Assembly (NCBI GenBank): GCA_021824145.1
Contig: JAKALM010000006.1
Location: 62,001-126,000 of the forward strand
Length of the DNA: 64,000 nucleotides
Direction: 5' to 3'
DNA from: Bacteroidota bacterium
GTDB lineage: Bacteria > Bacteroidota > Ignavibacteria > Ignavibacteriales > Ignavibacteriaceae
The number at the start of each line of letters is the position of its first letter. Positions within the stretch are counted from its first letter, which is position 1. The translations under genes and the position numbers were made by a program. The notes under the pieces are model-generated. The model was not told the DNA's origin and searched no databases. It saw nothing but the letters and a program-made list of their open reading frames with translations. This document shows positions 26,474 to 34,889 of this stretch, in pieces.

Positions 26474-27934
26474 ATGGGAAATATTTTAGGAAATCTAAAA
26501 CCTGAATTGGTTTGGAACCACTTCGAGGAAATTTGTAAATATCCTCGTCCATCTAGAAAAGAAGAAAAGATTGCACAATATGTAGTGTCGGTAGGAAAAA
26601 GAAATAATCTTGAAACTTTACGAGATGAATTTGGAAATGTTTTGATTAGAAAACCTGCAACACCTGGAAAAGAAAATTTGACTCCAGTTGTTTTGCAAGG
26701 GCATCTTGATATGGTTGCTGAAAATAATAATGATGTTAAGCATGATTGGGATAAAGATCCTATTTCTCCCTTTGTTGACGGTGACTGGGTAAAAGCTAAA
26801 GGAACAACATTAGGCTCAGATAATGGAATAGGGATTGCGACTGCACTGGCTGTTTTGGAGGCTAAAGAAGTAGAGCATGGCCCTCTTGAACTTCTTTTTA
26901 CACTTGATGAGGAAACAGGATTATTTGGAGCGCAAGCATTAAAACCAGGATTTTTAAAATCTTCTATTCTTATAAACTTAGATTCCGAAGAAGATGGAGC
27001 TCTTTATATTGGATGTGCAGGCGGGCAGAATACTTTTGTTAAATTTAAATTTAATCAAAATGATGCACCTGCAAATACAACTGCTATTGAGTTAAAAGTT
27101 CTTGGTTTAAAGGGCGGACATTCGGGATTAGATATAATTACAGGCCGAGGTAATGCAATCAAATTAATGGTTCGTTTACTGCATGAATTGAATTATAAGT
27201 TCGGTATTCGTTTGGTGAGCTTAAATGGCGGAAGCAAACACAATGCAATTCCAAGAGAATGCAACTCAGTTATCAGAGTTCCAAATAAGGTTTCTGCAGA
27301 AGTTCTTATGTATATTGAAAATTACAATAAGATTGTTCAAGCTGAATTAGCAACTGTTGAACCAAATTTAAAAGTTACCGGGGCAGAAACAAAATCACGT
27401 TCGAAGGTAATTGATAAGGCTACTGCATCAAATTTGATAAATTCATTGTATGCTGTTCCAAACGGTGTTATTAAAATGAGCGCCGACATTGAAGAATTGG
27501 TTGAAACTTCAACTAATCTTGCAGTAGTTGTTACTAAAGGCAAAACAATAGAAGTAACACTTAGTCAGCGAAGCTCAGTTGAATCTGAAAAGCATGACAT
27601 CTCAAATACAATTGCTGCATTATTTAAACTTGCTAAAGCAGAAGTTAAGCAAGGTGATGGATATCCGGGGTGGAAGCCAAATATAAATTCACCGGTGCTT
27701 GGAGTAGTTAAAAATATTTATAATAATTTATACAACTCATTTCCAGAAGTTAAAGCTATTCACGCCGGTTTGGAATGCGGTATAATAAATGAAAGATATC
27801 CTGACATGGATATGATTTCATTTGGACCAACAATAATTGGAGCTCACTCGCCGGATGAAAAAGTGCAAATAAGTACAGTACAAAAGTTTTGGGATTTATT
27901 AATAAACGTACTAAAGAATCTACCTCAGAATTAA
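26474..27934 (+). CDS. pepD: Aminoacyl-histidine dipeptidase (beta-Ala-His dipeptidase, M20 family)
   Basis: A 486-residue cytosolic metallopeptidase that splits Xaa-His and other dipeptides. The di-zinc site is visible in QGHLDMVAE (about residue 76), GSDNGIGIA (about 115), and DEETGLFGA with the catalytic glutamate (about 148). LDSEEDGALYIGCAGG and LKGGHSGLDI mark the dimerisation domain, and IIGAHSPDEKV near the C-terminus supplies the last metal ligand. It is paired with the PqqD-like gene (one base between them), and a hairpin follows its stop. Confidence 0.95.
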   Translation: MGNILGNLKPELVWNHFEEICKYPRPSRKEEKIAQYVVSVGKRNNLETLRDEFGNVLIRKPATPGKENLTPVVLQGHLDMVAENNNDVKHDWDKDPISPFVDGDWVKAKGTTLGSDNGIGIATALAVLEAKEVEHGPLELLFTLDEETGLFGAQALKPGFLKSSILINLDSEEDGALYIGCAGGQNTFVKFKFNQNDAPANTTAIELKVLGLKGGHSGLDIITGRGNAIKLMVRLLHELNYKFGIRLVSLNGGSKHNAIPRECNSVIRVPNKVSAEVLMYIENYNKIVQAELATVEPNLKVTGAETKSRSKVIDKATASNLINSLYAVPNGVIKMSADIEELVETSTNLAVVVTKGKTIEVTLSQRSSVESEKHDISNTIAALFKLAKAEVKQGDGYPGWKPNINSPVLGVVKNIYNNLYNSFPEVKAIHAGLECGIINERYPDMDMISFGPTIIGAHSPDEKVQISTVQKFWDLLINVLKNLPQN

Positions 27935-27940
27935 TTTATT

Positions 27941-27976
27941 GCGGAGATATTTTATTATAGAATATCTCCGCTTAAT
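27941..27976 (+). terminator. Strong hairpin after pepD
   Basis: GCGGAGATATT (27941-27951) pairs perfectly with AATATCTCCGC (27961-27971) around a 9-nt loop, followed by TTAATTTCCTT. It starts 6 bases after the pepD stop. This hairpin covers the beginning of the longest open frame for the MFS gene, which argues that the MFS protein starts later. Confidence 0.8.
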
Positions 27977-28001
27977 TTCCTTCATTAATAAAGGGCAGCA
28001 C

Positions 28002-29282
28002 GTGGGAACACAAAATATTTTAATCAAACCAGAACCTTCAAAATTATTTAGATGGATTATTTTGTTATTTATCAGCTTGGCGATGTTTGGTAATTATTAT
28101 GTATATGACAGCATTAGCCCATTGGCAGATTTATTATCTAAACAACTTCACTTTTCGGATTCAGATATTGGACTTTTAAATGCAATTTACAGCATTCCAA
28201 ATGTGTTCATGGTTTTGATAGGCGGAATTATAATAGATAAAATAGGGACACGAATATCAACATTTATATTTGCACTTTTATGTTTAGCTGGAGCTGCATT
28301 AACTGCCTCAAGTGGAACATTAACAATTATGGCTGCAGGCAGACTAATATTTGGGCTTGGCGCAGAATCATTAATTGTTGCAGTAACAACTATTATTGGG
28401 AGGTGGTTTAAAGGAAAAGAACTTTCGTTTGCATTTGGATTGAACTTGACACTTGCCAGGCTTGGGTCATTTGCTGCGCTAAATTCACCAACTTGGGGGC
28501 AATCATTTTATTCGAATTGGCAAATGCCATTAATGGTTTCGGTGGCAACCGCCACAATCTCAATAGTTTCAGTAGTTGTTTACTGGGGACTGGATTCTTA
28601 TGCTGAAAAGAAATTTACTTTACGCGCAGTTCAGAAACAGGATGAAATTCACTTTAAAGAAATATTTTCTTTTACCAAATCTTATTGGTTTGTAGTAATG
28701 CTATGTGTTACTTTCTATTCAGGAATTTTCCCATTTCAAACTTTTGCGGTTAAATTTTTTATGGAAGTTCATGGAACAACAAGAGAATTCGGCGGATTTC
28801 TATCAAGCATGCTAACATTATCAGCGATGATTCTTACTCCTTTGTTTGGATTGTTTGCTGATTACTATGGAAAACGATCGATGCTTATGATGATTGGATC
28901 GTTATTATTAATCCCAGTTTATTTATTGATGGCTTATACTCATATCAGTTTATACATACCAATGGCAGTTATGGGATTGTCTTTTTCATTAATTCCTGCA
29001 GTGATGTGGCCATCGGTGGCAATTATAGTTGAAGAATCAAAACTTGGGACAGCATATGGATTAATGACAATGATTCAGAATATTGGATTAGCAGGATTCA
29101 ACTTACTAATCGGTTGGGCAAATGATTTAAGCGGAGGATATACAATGGGAATGTGGATATTTTCCATACTCGGCTTTTTAGGAATGTTGTTTTCATTTCT
29201 TTTAAGAAAAGCTGAAACAGGCTCTCATGGACATGGGTTAGAGAAGGGAATGTCAAAGAAGATACAAGTAAGTGAATCATAA
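28002..29282 (+). CDS. Major facilitator superfamily transporter
   Basis: A 426-residue carrier with about 12 membrane helices. The N-terminal half shows the MFS loop motif in the form GGIIIDKIGTRIST, and the second half repeats it weakly as LFADYYGKRSM. The family covers many substrates, and none is specified here; the position after an OPT transporter and dipeptidase fits movement of peptides, amino acids or a related anion. The frame is open from 27939, but that start lies inside the pepD terminator. The GTG at 28002 has AAGGG 7 bases upstream and gives a compact N-terminus before helix 1. Confidence 0.85.
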   Translation: MGTQNILIKPEPSKLFRWIILLFISLAMFGNYYVYDSISPLADLLSKQLHFSDSDIGLLNAIYSIPNVFMVLIGGIIIDKIGTRISTFIFALLCLAGAALTASSGTLTIMAAGRLIFGLGAESLIVAVTTIIGRWFKGKELSFAFGLNLTLARLGSFAALNSPTWGQSFYSNWQMPLMVSVATATISIVSVVVYWGLDSYAEKKFTLRAVQKQDEIHFKEIFSFTKSYWFVVMLCVTFYSGIFPFQTFAVKFFMEVHGTTREFGGFLSSMLTLSAMILTPLFGLFADYYGKRSMLMMIGSLLLIPVYLLMAYTHISLYIPMAVMGLSFSLIPAVMWPSVAIIVEESKLGTAYGLMTMIQNIGLAGFNLLIGWANDLSGGYTMGMWIFSILGFLGMLFSFLLRKAETGSHGHGLEKGMSKKIQVSES

Positions 29283-30120
29283 TAGTAAGAAGAAAAAACT
29301 TCACTACATATTTAAAACCCGAGAGTTTTTAATTAAAATAGAATTAATAACACCTTATAAGATATTTATGCCATCATTGGTATAAAATAGGATAGATTAG
29401 ACAAGGAAGTAAATAAGATCTTAGTTAAAGATTGTTTTAAAAAGAGTATCCTAAAAAAATAAGTGAACTAGAAAAAAGATGAAGAAATTATTTTCTATAA
29501 AAAAAGATAATGAAATAATGAAAAAAAGTTTTAGTGGTACAAAAATTAAATTGTATAAATATTGTTGAAATTGTTTAACATTACATAAATTTGGCAAAGT
29601 AACGACCAATCAATCTTATAAGATGAAATAAGACATGTAATTGGATGGAAAATACTTATAAATAGCCAGAAGAAGGAAATAATATTAAGAAATTTAATAT
29701 GTAATATTTACAAAACCCTTAAATGTTAGTTAAGGTATACACAGCACATAGCCTAGATTGTTAAATTTTGTTATTGTAAAGAGTTAAAAAATAATCTTTA
29801 CTTTATGGGGAGATAAGAAAAAATAAGAGGATATTCAAATAAAAGGCTCCAGAAAATAAACTCTTGCTATATTTTATAAATTTAATGTTTACTTATAAGC
29901 AGCGAAAATTAAAATATCTTTTAATTTTTAAGTTGAATTCTTTTATATAGTATTGAACAAGCGCAAGTATTTCAAAGATGCTGTTATGTACTAATTTCAG
30001 CCTAATGCGAAATTCTTGGAATAATTTTTGAATTCTAAAATCAAAAAATAAACTGGAATTATTTAGTTTATAAATAATCAGGTTCTATCTAATAAATTTC
30101 AAATAATTAAAAGAATTTAT
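29283..30120. other. 838-bp AT-rich region without a recognisable gene
   Basis: I see no coding frame, tRNA or long repeat here. A small hairpin, TTTATGCCA (29365-29373) with TGGTATAAA (29378-29386), may end the MFS transcript. A weak sigma-54-like TTGGAATAATTTTTGAA lies at 30016-30032, about 90 bp before the chaperone gene that starts the next region. The base composition is even more AT-rich than nearby genes, which is consistent with decayed coding sequence or a long regulatory spacer. Confidence 0.5.
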
Positions 30121-31971
30121 ATGAGAATATCAATCTTATTTGCTTTTTTGATTTTAGTTTTGTTTTCAAACTCCACCATGCATGCGCAGGAAATTAAAGA
30201 AAAAACTGTTGCCAAAGTTGGAAATTTAGATATAAGCACAAAGGAATTTCTGAAGAGGTATGAAATGACACCTCTGTTTAGAAAACAAATTAAGCGGATT
30301 ACCCCATCATTGAAACTTGAGTTTTTATACTCGCTAATTTCTGAAAAGCTTTGGGCACTTGAGGCGGAACAGATGGGTCTTGATACATTAAAAGCAATGA
30401 AGTTCGCTGATGAAGAATTTGAAAAGATGTTTGCGCGCGACGCATTATACCATAGGGAAATTCTTGATAAAATTAAAATTACAGATGAAGATTTGATTCG
30501 TGCTTATGCAAGAAATAGTGAAAAACTTTATGTAAACTTTTTATTTTCATCTGATGAAAAGACCATCTGGAACCTTTACCATATGCTTAATGCAGGTGTA
30601 CCATTCGATTCTGTACTTTCAATTAGACCGGAGGCAAAAGAGCAATCTAAGCCTGAAGAAATAGTTTTTGGACAGATGGAAGAAGCTGTTCAGGATTCTT
30701 TGTATTCATTAAAAATAGGGCAGTTCACAAGTCCTATATTTACCCCGGATGGATGGTATATATTCAAGTTGACTGATAGAGTTAAACAGGTTTTCAATAC
30801 TGAATCGGACAAGGAAAATGCAGCGCAAATTGTAAAAAAAACTCTTGAGGCTTACCAGTCTAAAAAATTATATCGTGATTTTTATTTAAATTTTTTTAAA
30901 GATAAGAGAGTTGATATAAATGCACCTTTGTTCCAAAGTCTAGCTAGAAAAATATCGAGTACATTCGAAAAAAAGAAATTTGATTATAGAATAAAAGATG
31001 GTGACCCAATTTACTTTGAACCTGATGAATTAGTTAAATTGGAAAATGAATTTGGTTTAGATAGCCTAGGGATGAGTTATATAGAATTTAAAGAAAAACC
31101 TATAACTCTTAGAAAATTTATGAACATTTTGACTTTCGAGGAATTTAATTCCAAGACTTATGATTTGAATTCGATAGCAAAATTATTGGATTCATTTACA
31201 AGAAAGACAATTGAAAATGAATTTCTTGCAAGGCAAGCATTAAAAGAAGGACTTGAGAACCTTCCTTCAGTAACGAACGATTTGAAGATGTGGCATGAAA
31301 GTTACCTTGCTCAAATGCTGCAAAAAAAATTTATAGACTCAGCTAAGATCAGCAACAGTGAAGTATACAATTATTATCTTAAAAACAATAAAGATGAAAA
31401 ATTTCCTGAAGAAGTAAATATTATAGAAGTATTAACAACCAGTCCCGATACAGTTTCCATAATAATGAATGAGCTAAACAAAGGAACTGATATTAGAACA
31501 CTAGCCAAAGAATATACGATACGCAGCTGGACAAAAAAACAGTCAGGTGAGTTCGGTTATTTTCCAGTAACAATGTATGGGGAAATAGGTAAAATAGCCT
31601 CTGATATGAAAGTTGGAGAAATTTTTGGACCATTAAAAGTACCGGAAGGTTATTCTATTTTCAAATTGATCGGTAAGCATCCTGCAAAAGTAAATACAGC
31701 CGAGCCATTTGATAAATTGAAAGACGATATTCGTGGTTACCTTGCATTTAAAAAGGAACGAAATGCAATGACAAGATATACTTTATTACTTGCTCAAAAA
31801 TTCGGAATAGATATAGATACTCAAGTCCTTGAAAAAATAGAAGTTACCAATATAAACATGTTTGCATATCGCATGCTTGGTTTCGGAGGAAGAATTACTG
31901 CCGTACCATTATTAACTCCAAATGTAGATTGGGTAGAACCTTATTTGAAAAGCATGAACATTAATCCTTAA
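30121..31971 (+). CDS. Periplasmic PpiC/SurA-type peptidyl-prolyl isomerase chaperone
   Basis: A 616-residue exported protein with a signal peptide (SILFAFLILVLFSNSTMHAQ). A SurA-like N-terminal helical domain begins VAKVGNLDISTKEFLKRYE. Two parvulin-like segments are visible: about 130-235 (VDLKIGQFTSPIFTPDGWYIF-like stretch SLKIGQFTSPIFTPDGWYIF) and about 435-525 (GEFGYFPVTMYGEIGKIASD, followed by VGEIFGPLKVPEGYSIFKLI). It should help fold outer membrane proteins in the periplasm. It lies directly ahead of a region rich in beta-barrel and secreted proteins, so a dedicated role in their assembly is plausible. Confidence 0.83.
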   Translation: MRISILFAFLILVLFSNSTMHAQEIKEKTVAKVGNLDISTKEFLKRYEMTPLFRKQIKRITPSLKLEFLYSLISEKLWALEAEQMGLDTLKAMKFADEEFEKMFARDALYHREILDKIKITDEDLIRAYARNSEKLYVNFLFSSDEKTIWNLYHMLNAGVPFDSVLSIRPEAKEQSKPEEIVFGQMEEAVQDSLYSLKIGQFTSPIFTPDGWYIFKLTDRVKQVFNTESDKENAAQIVKKTLEAYQSKKLYRDFYLNFFKDKRVDINAPLFQSLARKISSTFEKKKFDYRIKDGDPIYFEPDELVKLENEFGLDSLGMSYIEFKEKPITLRKFMNILTFEEFNSKTYDLNSIAKLLDSFTRKTIENEFLARQALKEGLENLPSVTNDLKMWHESYLAQMLQKKFIDSAKISNSEVYNYYLKNNKDEKFPEEVNIIEVLTTSPDTVSIIMNELNKGTDIRTLAKEYTIRSWTKKQSGEFGYFPVTMYGEIGKIASDMKVGEIFGPLKVPEGYSIFKLIGKHPAKVNTAEPFDKLKDDIRGYLAFKKERNAMTRYTLLLAQKFGIDIDTQVLEKIEVTNINMFAYRMLGFGGRITAVPLLTPNVDWVEPYLKSMNINP

Positions 31972-32056
31972 CCGATAAATCAACTCGAGTTTATTAAAAT
32001 TTTGCATATTAAATTGTTTTTATTAATTTATAAAATATTATGAAATTACCGCCGCC

Positions 32057-33388
32057 ATGTCAATTTTAATTAAAAAGCTTAGAAAACCCTCTTCAGTAAC
32101 AATAGGATCTTTAATCATAATAATTATAGGATTTTTATCTTTTTTTATTATTTCCATCTGGAATAATAATTATCCTACAAACATTGAGAAGAAGATTTAC
32201 TTTGTTGATAATATTTCAAAATCACATCAAGAAGTAATAAAGAGATTCAATGAACTTCATAAAGGTGAAATAAAAGTTGAAGCCATTAATCTTCCTTTCG
32301 AAAAATTTTCAACTAACGAAAGAAAAGAATTATTAGCAAGATATCTTCGAAGTAAGAACGATAAAATAGACGTTTTTACTGCAGATCAAATCTGGACGCA
32401 CAGATTTGCTCGTTGGGCAGAGCCGCTAAATAAATATTTTTCGGAAAAAGATCAAAATAATATTCTTAGTTATGCGCTTCAATCATGTGTTTATGATAGC
32501 CAGCTTGTTGCAGTTCCATTTTTTATGGACATTGGTGTAATGTATTACAGAAAAGATTTGATAGATAAATTGCCAAATCATTTAGAAATAGAGAAGAAGT
32601 TGAGTGAATCGATTACATGGGAAGATTTTATAAAACTGGGTGAAAAAATAAAAGGCCAAGGGAAGCCCTTCTATATATTCCAGGCTGATAATTATGAAGG
32701 TTTGATGTGCAGCTACATTGAATTGCTTGCCGAGCAAAACAAAACTTTGTATGAAAACGACAGCATACAATTAACTTCACCGGAATCAATAAAAGCTTTA
32801 AGCCTTCTTGTTGACCTCGTGAATAAATATCATCTTTCACCATCCATGGTTACTGAATTTAAAGAAAATAACAGTTACCATTATTTTATATTGAACAACG
32901 GCTTTTTCGTTCGTGCATGGCCAAACTTTCCACGTGACTATATTACAACTTATGGCAAGGAACCGAAAATAAATCAGCTTGTAAAAGTTCCGCTCCCACA
33001 TTTTGCTGGTTATAAACAAGTTGCAGTTACAGGTGGCTGGAATTTGATGATTTCTAAATATTCTAAACAAAAGCCAGAAGCATTAGAGTTTGTAAAATTT
33101 TTAATGAGTGAGGAATCTCAAAAAATTATGTTTGAAGAAGGCGGTTATCTTCCAACAAATAATTTAATATACGAAGACTCTTTATATTCTTCAAAATATT
33201 ACGATTTGAAATTTTTTAAAAACTATTTAAAGAGAGGGGTTCACCGTCCTTATTTAGTGGAGTATACAAGAATCTCCGATATAATTACACATTTCATTCA
33301 GTTAGCTATAAAAAATGAATTAAGTGTTTTTGATGCTCTTCAAAAAGCTAAAGAAATGATTAATGATCAAAGATTTTATATTAATTAA
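32057..33388 (+). CDS. Membrane-anchored extracellular solute-binding protein, sugar type, without ABC permease
   Basis: A 443-residue family 1 solute-binding protein. Residues 15-37 (TIGSLIIIIIGFLSFFIISI) form a single membrane anchor with no lipobox. The rest matches sugar-binding proteins of ABC transporters: IDVFTADQIWTHRFARWAEP, VAVPFFMDIGVMYYRKDLID, VTGGWNLMISKYSKQKPEAL and FVKFLMSEESQKIMFEEGGY. No permease or ATPase gene is nearby. It ends 3 bp before the histidine kinase gene, with the response regulator next, so I infer a sensory role: ligand binding outside the membrane reported to the kinase. Confidence 0.85.
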   Translation: MSILIKKLRKPSSVTIGSLIIIIIGFLSFFIISIWNNNYPTNIEKKIYFVDNISKSHQEVIKRFNELHKGEIKVEAINLPFEKFSTNERKELLARYLRSKNDKIDVFTADQIWTHRFARWAEPLNKYFSEKDQNNILSYALQSCVYDSQLVAVPFFMDIGVMYYRKDLIDKLPNHLEIEKKLSESITWEDFIKLGEKIKGQGKPFYIFQADNYEGLMCSYIELLAEQNKTLYENDSIQLTSPESIKALSLLVDLVNKYHLSPSMVTEFKENNSYHYFILNNGFFVRAWPNFPRDYITTYGKEPKINQLVKVPLPHFAGYKQVAVTGGWNLMISKYSKQKPEALEFVKFLMSEESQKIMFEEGGYLPTNNLIYEDSLYSSKYYDLKFFKNYLKRGVHRPYLVEYTRISDIITHFIQLAIKNELSVFDALQKAKEMINDQRFYIN

Positions 33389-33391
33389 AAA

Positions 33392-34879
33392 TTGAATTTT
33401 GTTATGAGATTACTAGAAAAAATTAAGATGCATAGGGTTGAAATACGACATCTTACAGTCTTATTTGCGATACTAATTGCATTTCAGGTTATTCTTTCTT
33501 TCATTCATAAAGCGTCTCTGAAAAAATTGCTAATTAGCACACAGGAATGGTATCAGAAAGATTCTGCAGAGAGATTGGCAAATGTTACTTCAACTTCCTT
33601 AGAGCTTCTATATGAAACAATTAGGACAAGGACAAAACTTACAGACGTTGAAGTAAGAAAAATCATTCAGTCCTTTGATATAATTTTAAGCCAACAACTT
33701 CTGGAAAAAAATGTTGAGGAAATTTGTATACTTGTTTCTAGGAATAATAAAGTGTATGCAATTGATGACGGCAAGGTACTGTATAATTTTCTCAGTAACG
33801 ATTTAAGTACAGTTCCTAATCCTGGTAAACCGCATTCTGAGGCGATTAGATTATATAAGCAGATTAAAAATACAATTCAGAATAAAGAGGAAGTTCAGAG
33901 CATACTAGAAAATAAACAGACATTCAACCTGTTTGTACCTTTTGTGCCCAGAGGCGAGTATGTTGGAGCTGTATATATGAAAAACAAACCAGATTTCAGC
34001 TTTATTACTCAAGAAATAATATCAAACTATGATGAAACTACACTCATTTATTCGTCACTTATTTTGCTAGGCTTATTGATGATGTATTACATTTCTTCAT
34101 ACACTTTGAAAGAGAGAGACGATGCTCAAAGGCTATTATTTGTTGAACACCAGGATCTTTTGAAACAACAAATTATCCATGAAAAAGAGTCACTATTTAC
34201 AAAAAGAATTTATCATACGCATCACAAAGCTGAAAAAGTGATGGGATTTATTAAAGAAGATTTGCGACTTTTGTGTGAAAAGAATATTGAGGAGATAAAG
34301 TACCGTGTAACTAAATATTCAAACTTTATATCTCGAGTTATTTATGATATGAAATGGTTCGATCCTCCGATTCATTCAGTACGTTCACAGATATTTATAA
34401 CCAATTTAAATGAAGTAATCAGATTTATCGTTCAAAACATTTTCCAAAGAATCTCAAATATTCAGGATCTTTACAGGTTTAATTTATTGCTTGATGAAAA
34501 AGTACCGGATGTTAATATAAACGAATTCGTTGTCTGGGAAATTATTGAACCACTCATTCAGAACAGTATTGAACATGGTGGTTTTGATAACCTTGAAATA
34601 ACAATAAAGTCATCTTATTATGCAGATAGAAACCAATCTGAAATAATAATTTCAGATAATGGAAAAGGAATAAGAAAAGATTTGTTAGAGGAAAACTCTG
34701 AAGGTGTAAAAAGAATATTTCTTGAAAATATTTCAACAAAAAATATTGAAGAGCATAACAGCGGTTATGGATGCTATCTTGCTTATCAGGTTGCAAAGTA
34801 TAGATGCGGCTGGAACATCAATGCAGAAAATCTTTTAGAAGGTGGCTGTAGATTTATAATTACAATTAATTATGTATAA
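33392..34879 (+). CDS. Sensor histidine kinase with atypical phosphoacceptor region
   Basis: A 495-residue kinase with membrane helix 1 near residues 22-40, an extracytoplasmic domain of about 165 residues, and helix 2 near 217-235. The ATPase domain is clear: N-box EIIEPLIQNSIEHGG (Asn391), G1 ISDNGKGI (Asp422), and G2 SGYGCYLAYQVA. No standard HisKA block is present. The candidate phosphoacceptors are in RIYHTHHKAEKVMGF (His275, His277 or His278) within a coiled coil. The start is TTG at 33392, or equally possibly ATG at 33404. It lies between a binding-protein gene and a sigma-54 regulator gene 10 bp downstream, so the three form one signalling operon. Confidence 0.85.
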   Translation: MNFVMRLLEKIKMHRVEIRHLTVLFAILIAFQVILSFIHKASLKKLLISTQEWYQKDSAERLANVTSTSLELLYETIRTRTKLTDVEVRKIIQSFDIILSQQLLEKNVEEICILVSRNNKVYAIDDGKVLYNFLSNDLSTVPNPGKPHSEAIRLYKQIKNTIQNKEEVQSILENKQTFNLFVPFVPRGEYVGAVYMKNKPDFSFITQEIISNYDETTLIYSSLILLGLLMMYYISSYTLKERDDAQRLLFVEHQDLLKQQIIHEKESLFTKRIYHTHHKAEKVMGFIKEDLRLLCEKNIEEIKYRVTKYSNFISRVIYDMKWFDPPIHSVRSQIFITNLNEVIRFIVQNIFQRISNIQDLYRFNLLLDEKVPDVNINEFVVWEIIEPLIQNSIEHGGFDNLEITIKSSYYADRNQSEIIISDNGKGIRKDLLEENSEGVKRIFLENISTKNIEEHNSGYGCYLAYQVAKYRCGWNINAENLLEGGCRFIITINYV

Positions 34880-34889
34880 GGTAAAATAA

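Noticed and set aside
27939-28001. N-terminal extension of the MFS transporter
   Set aside because: The extra codons coincide with the perfect hairpin after pepD, and a GTG with a ribosome-binding site follows at 28002.
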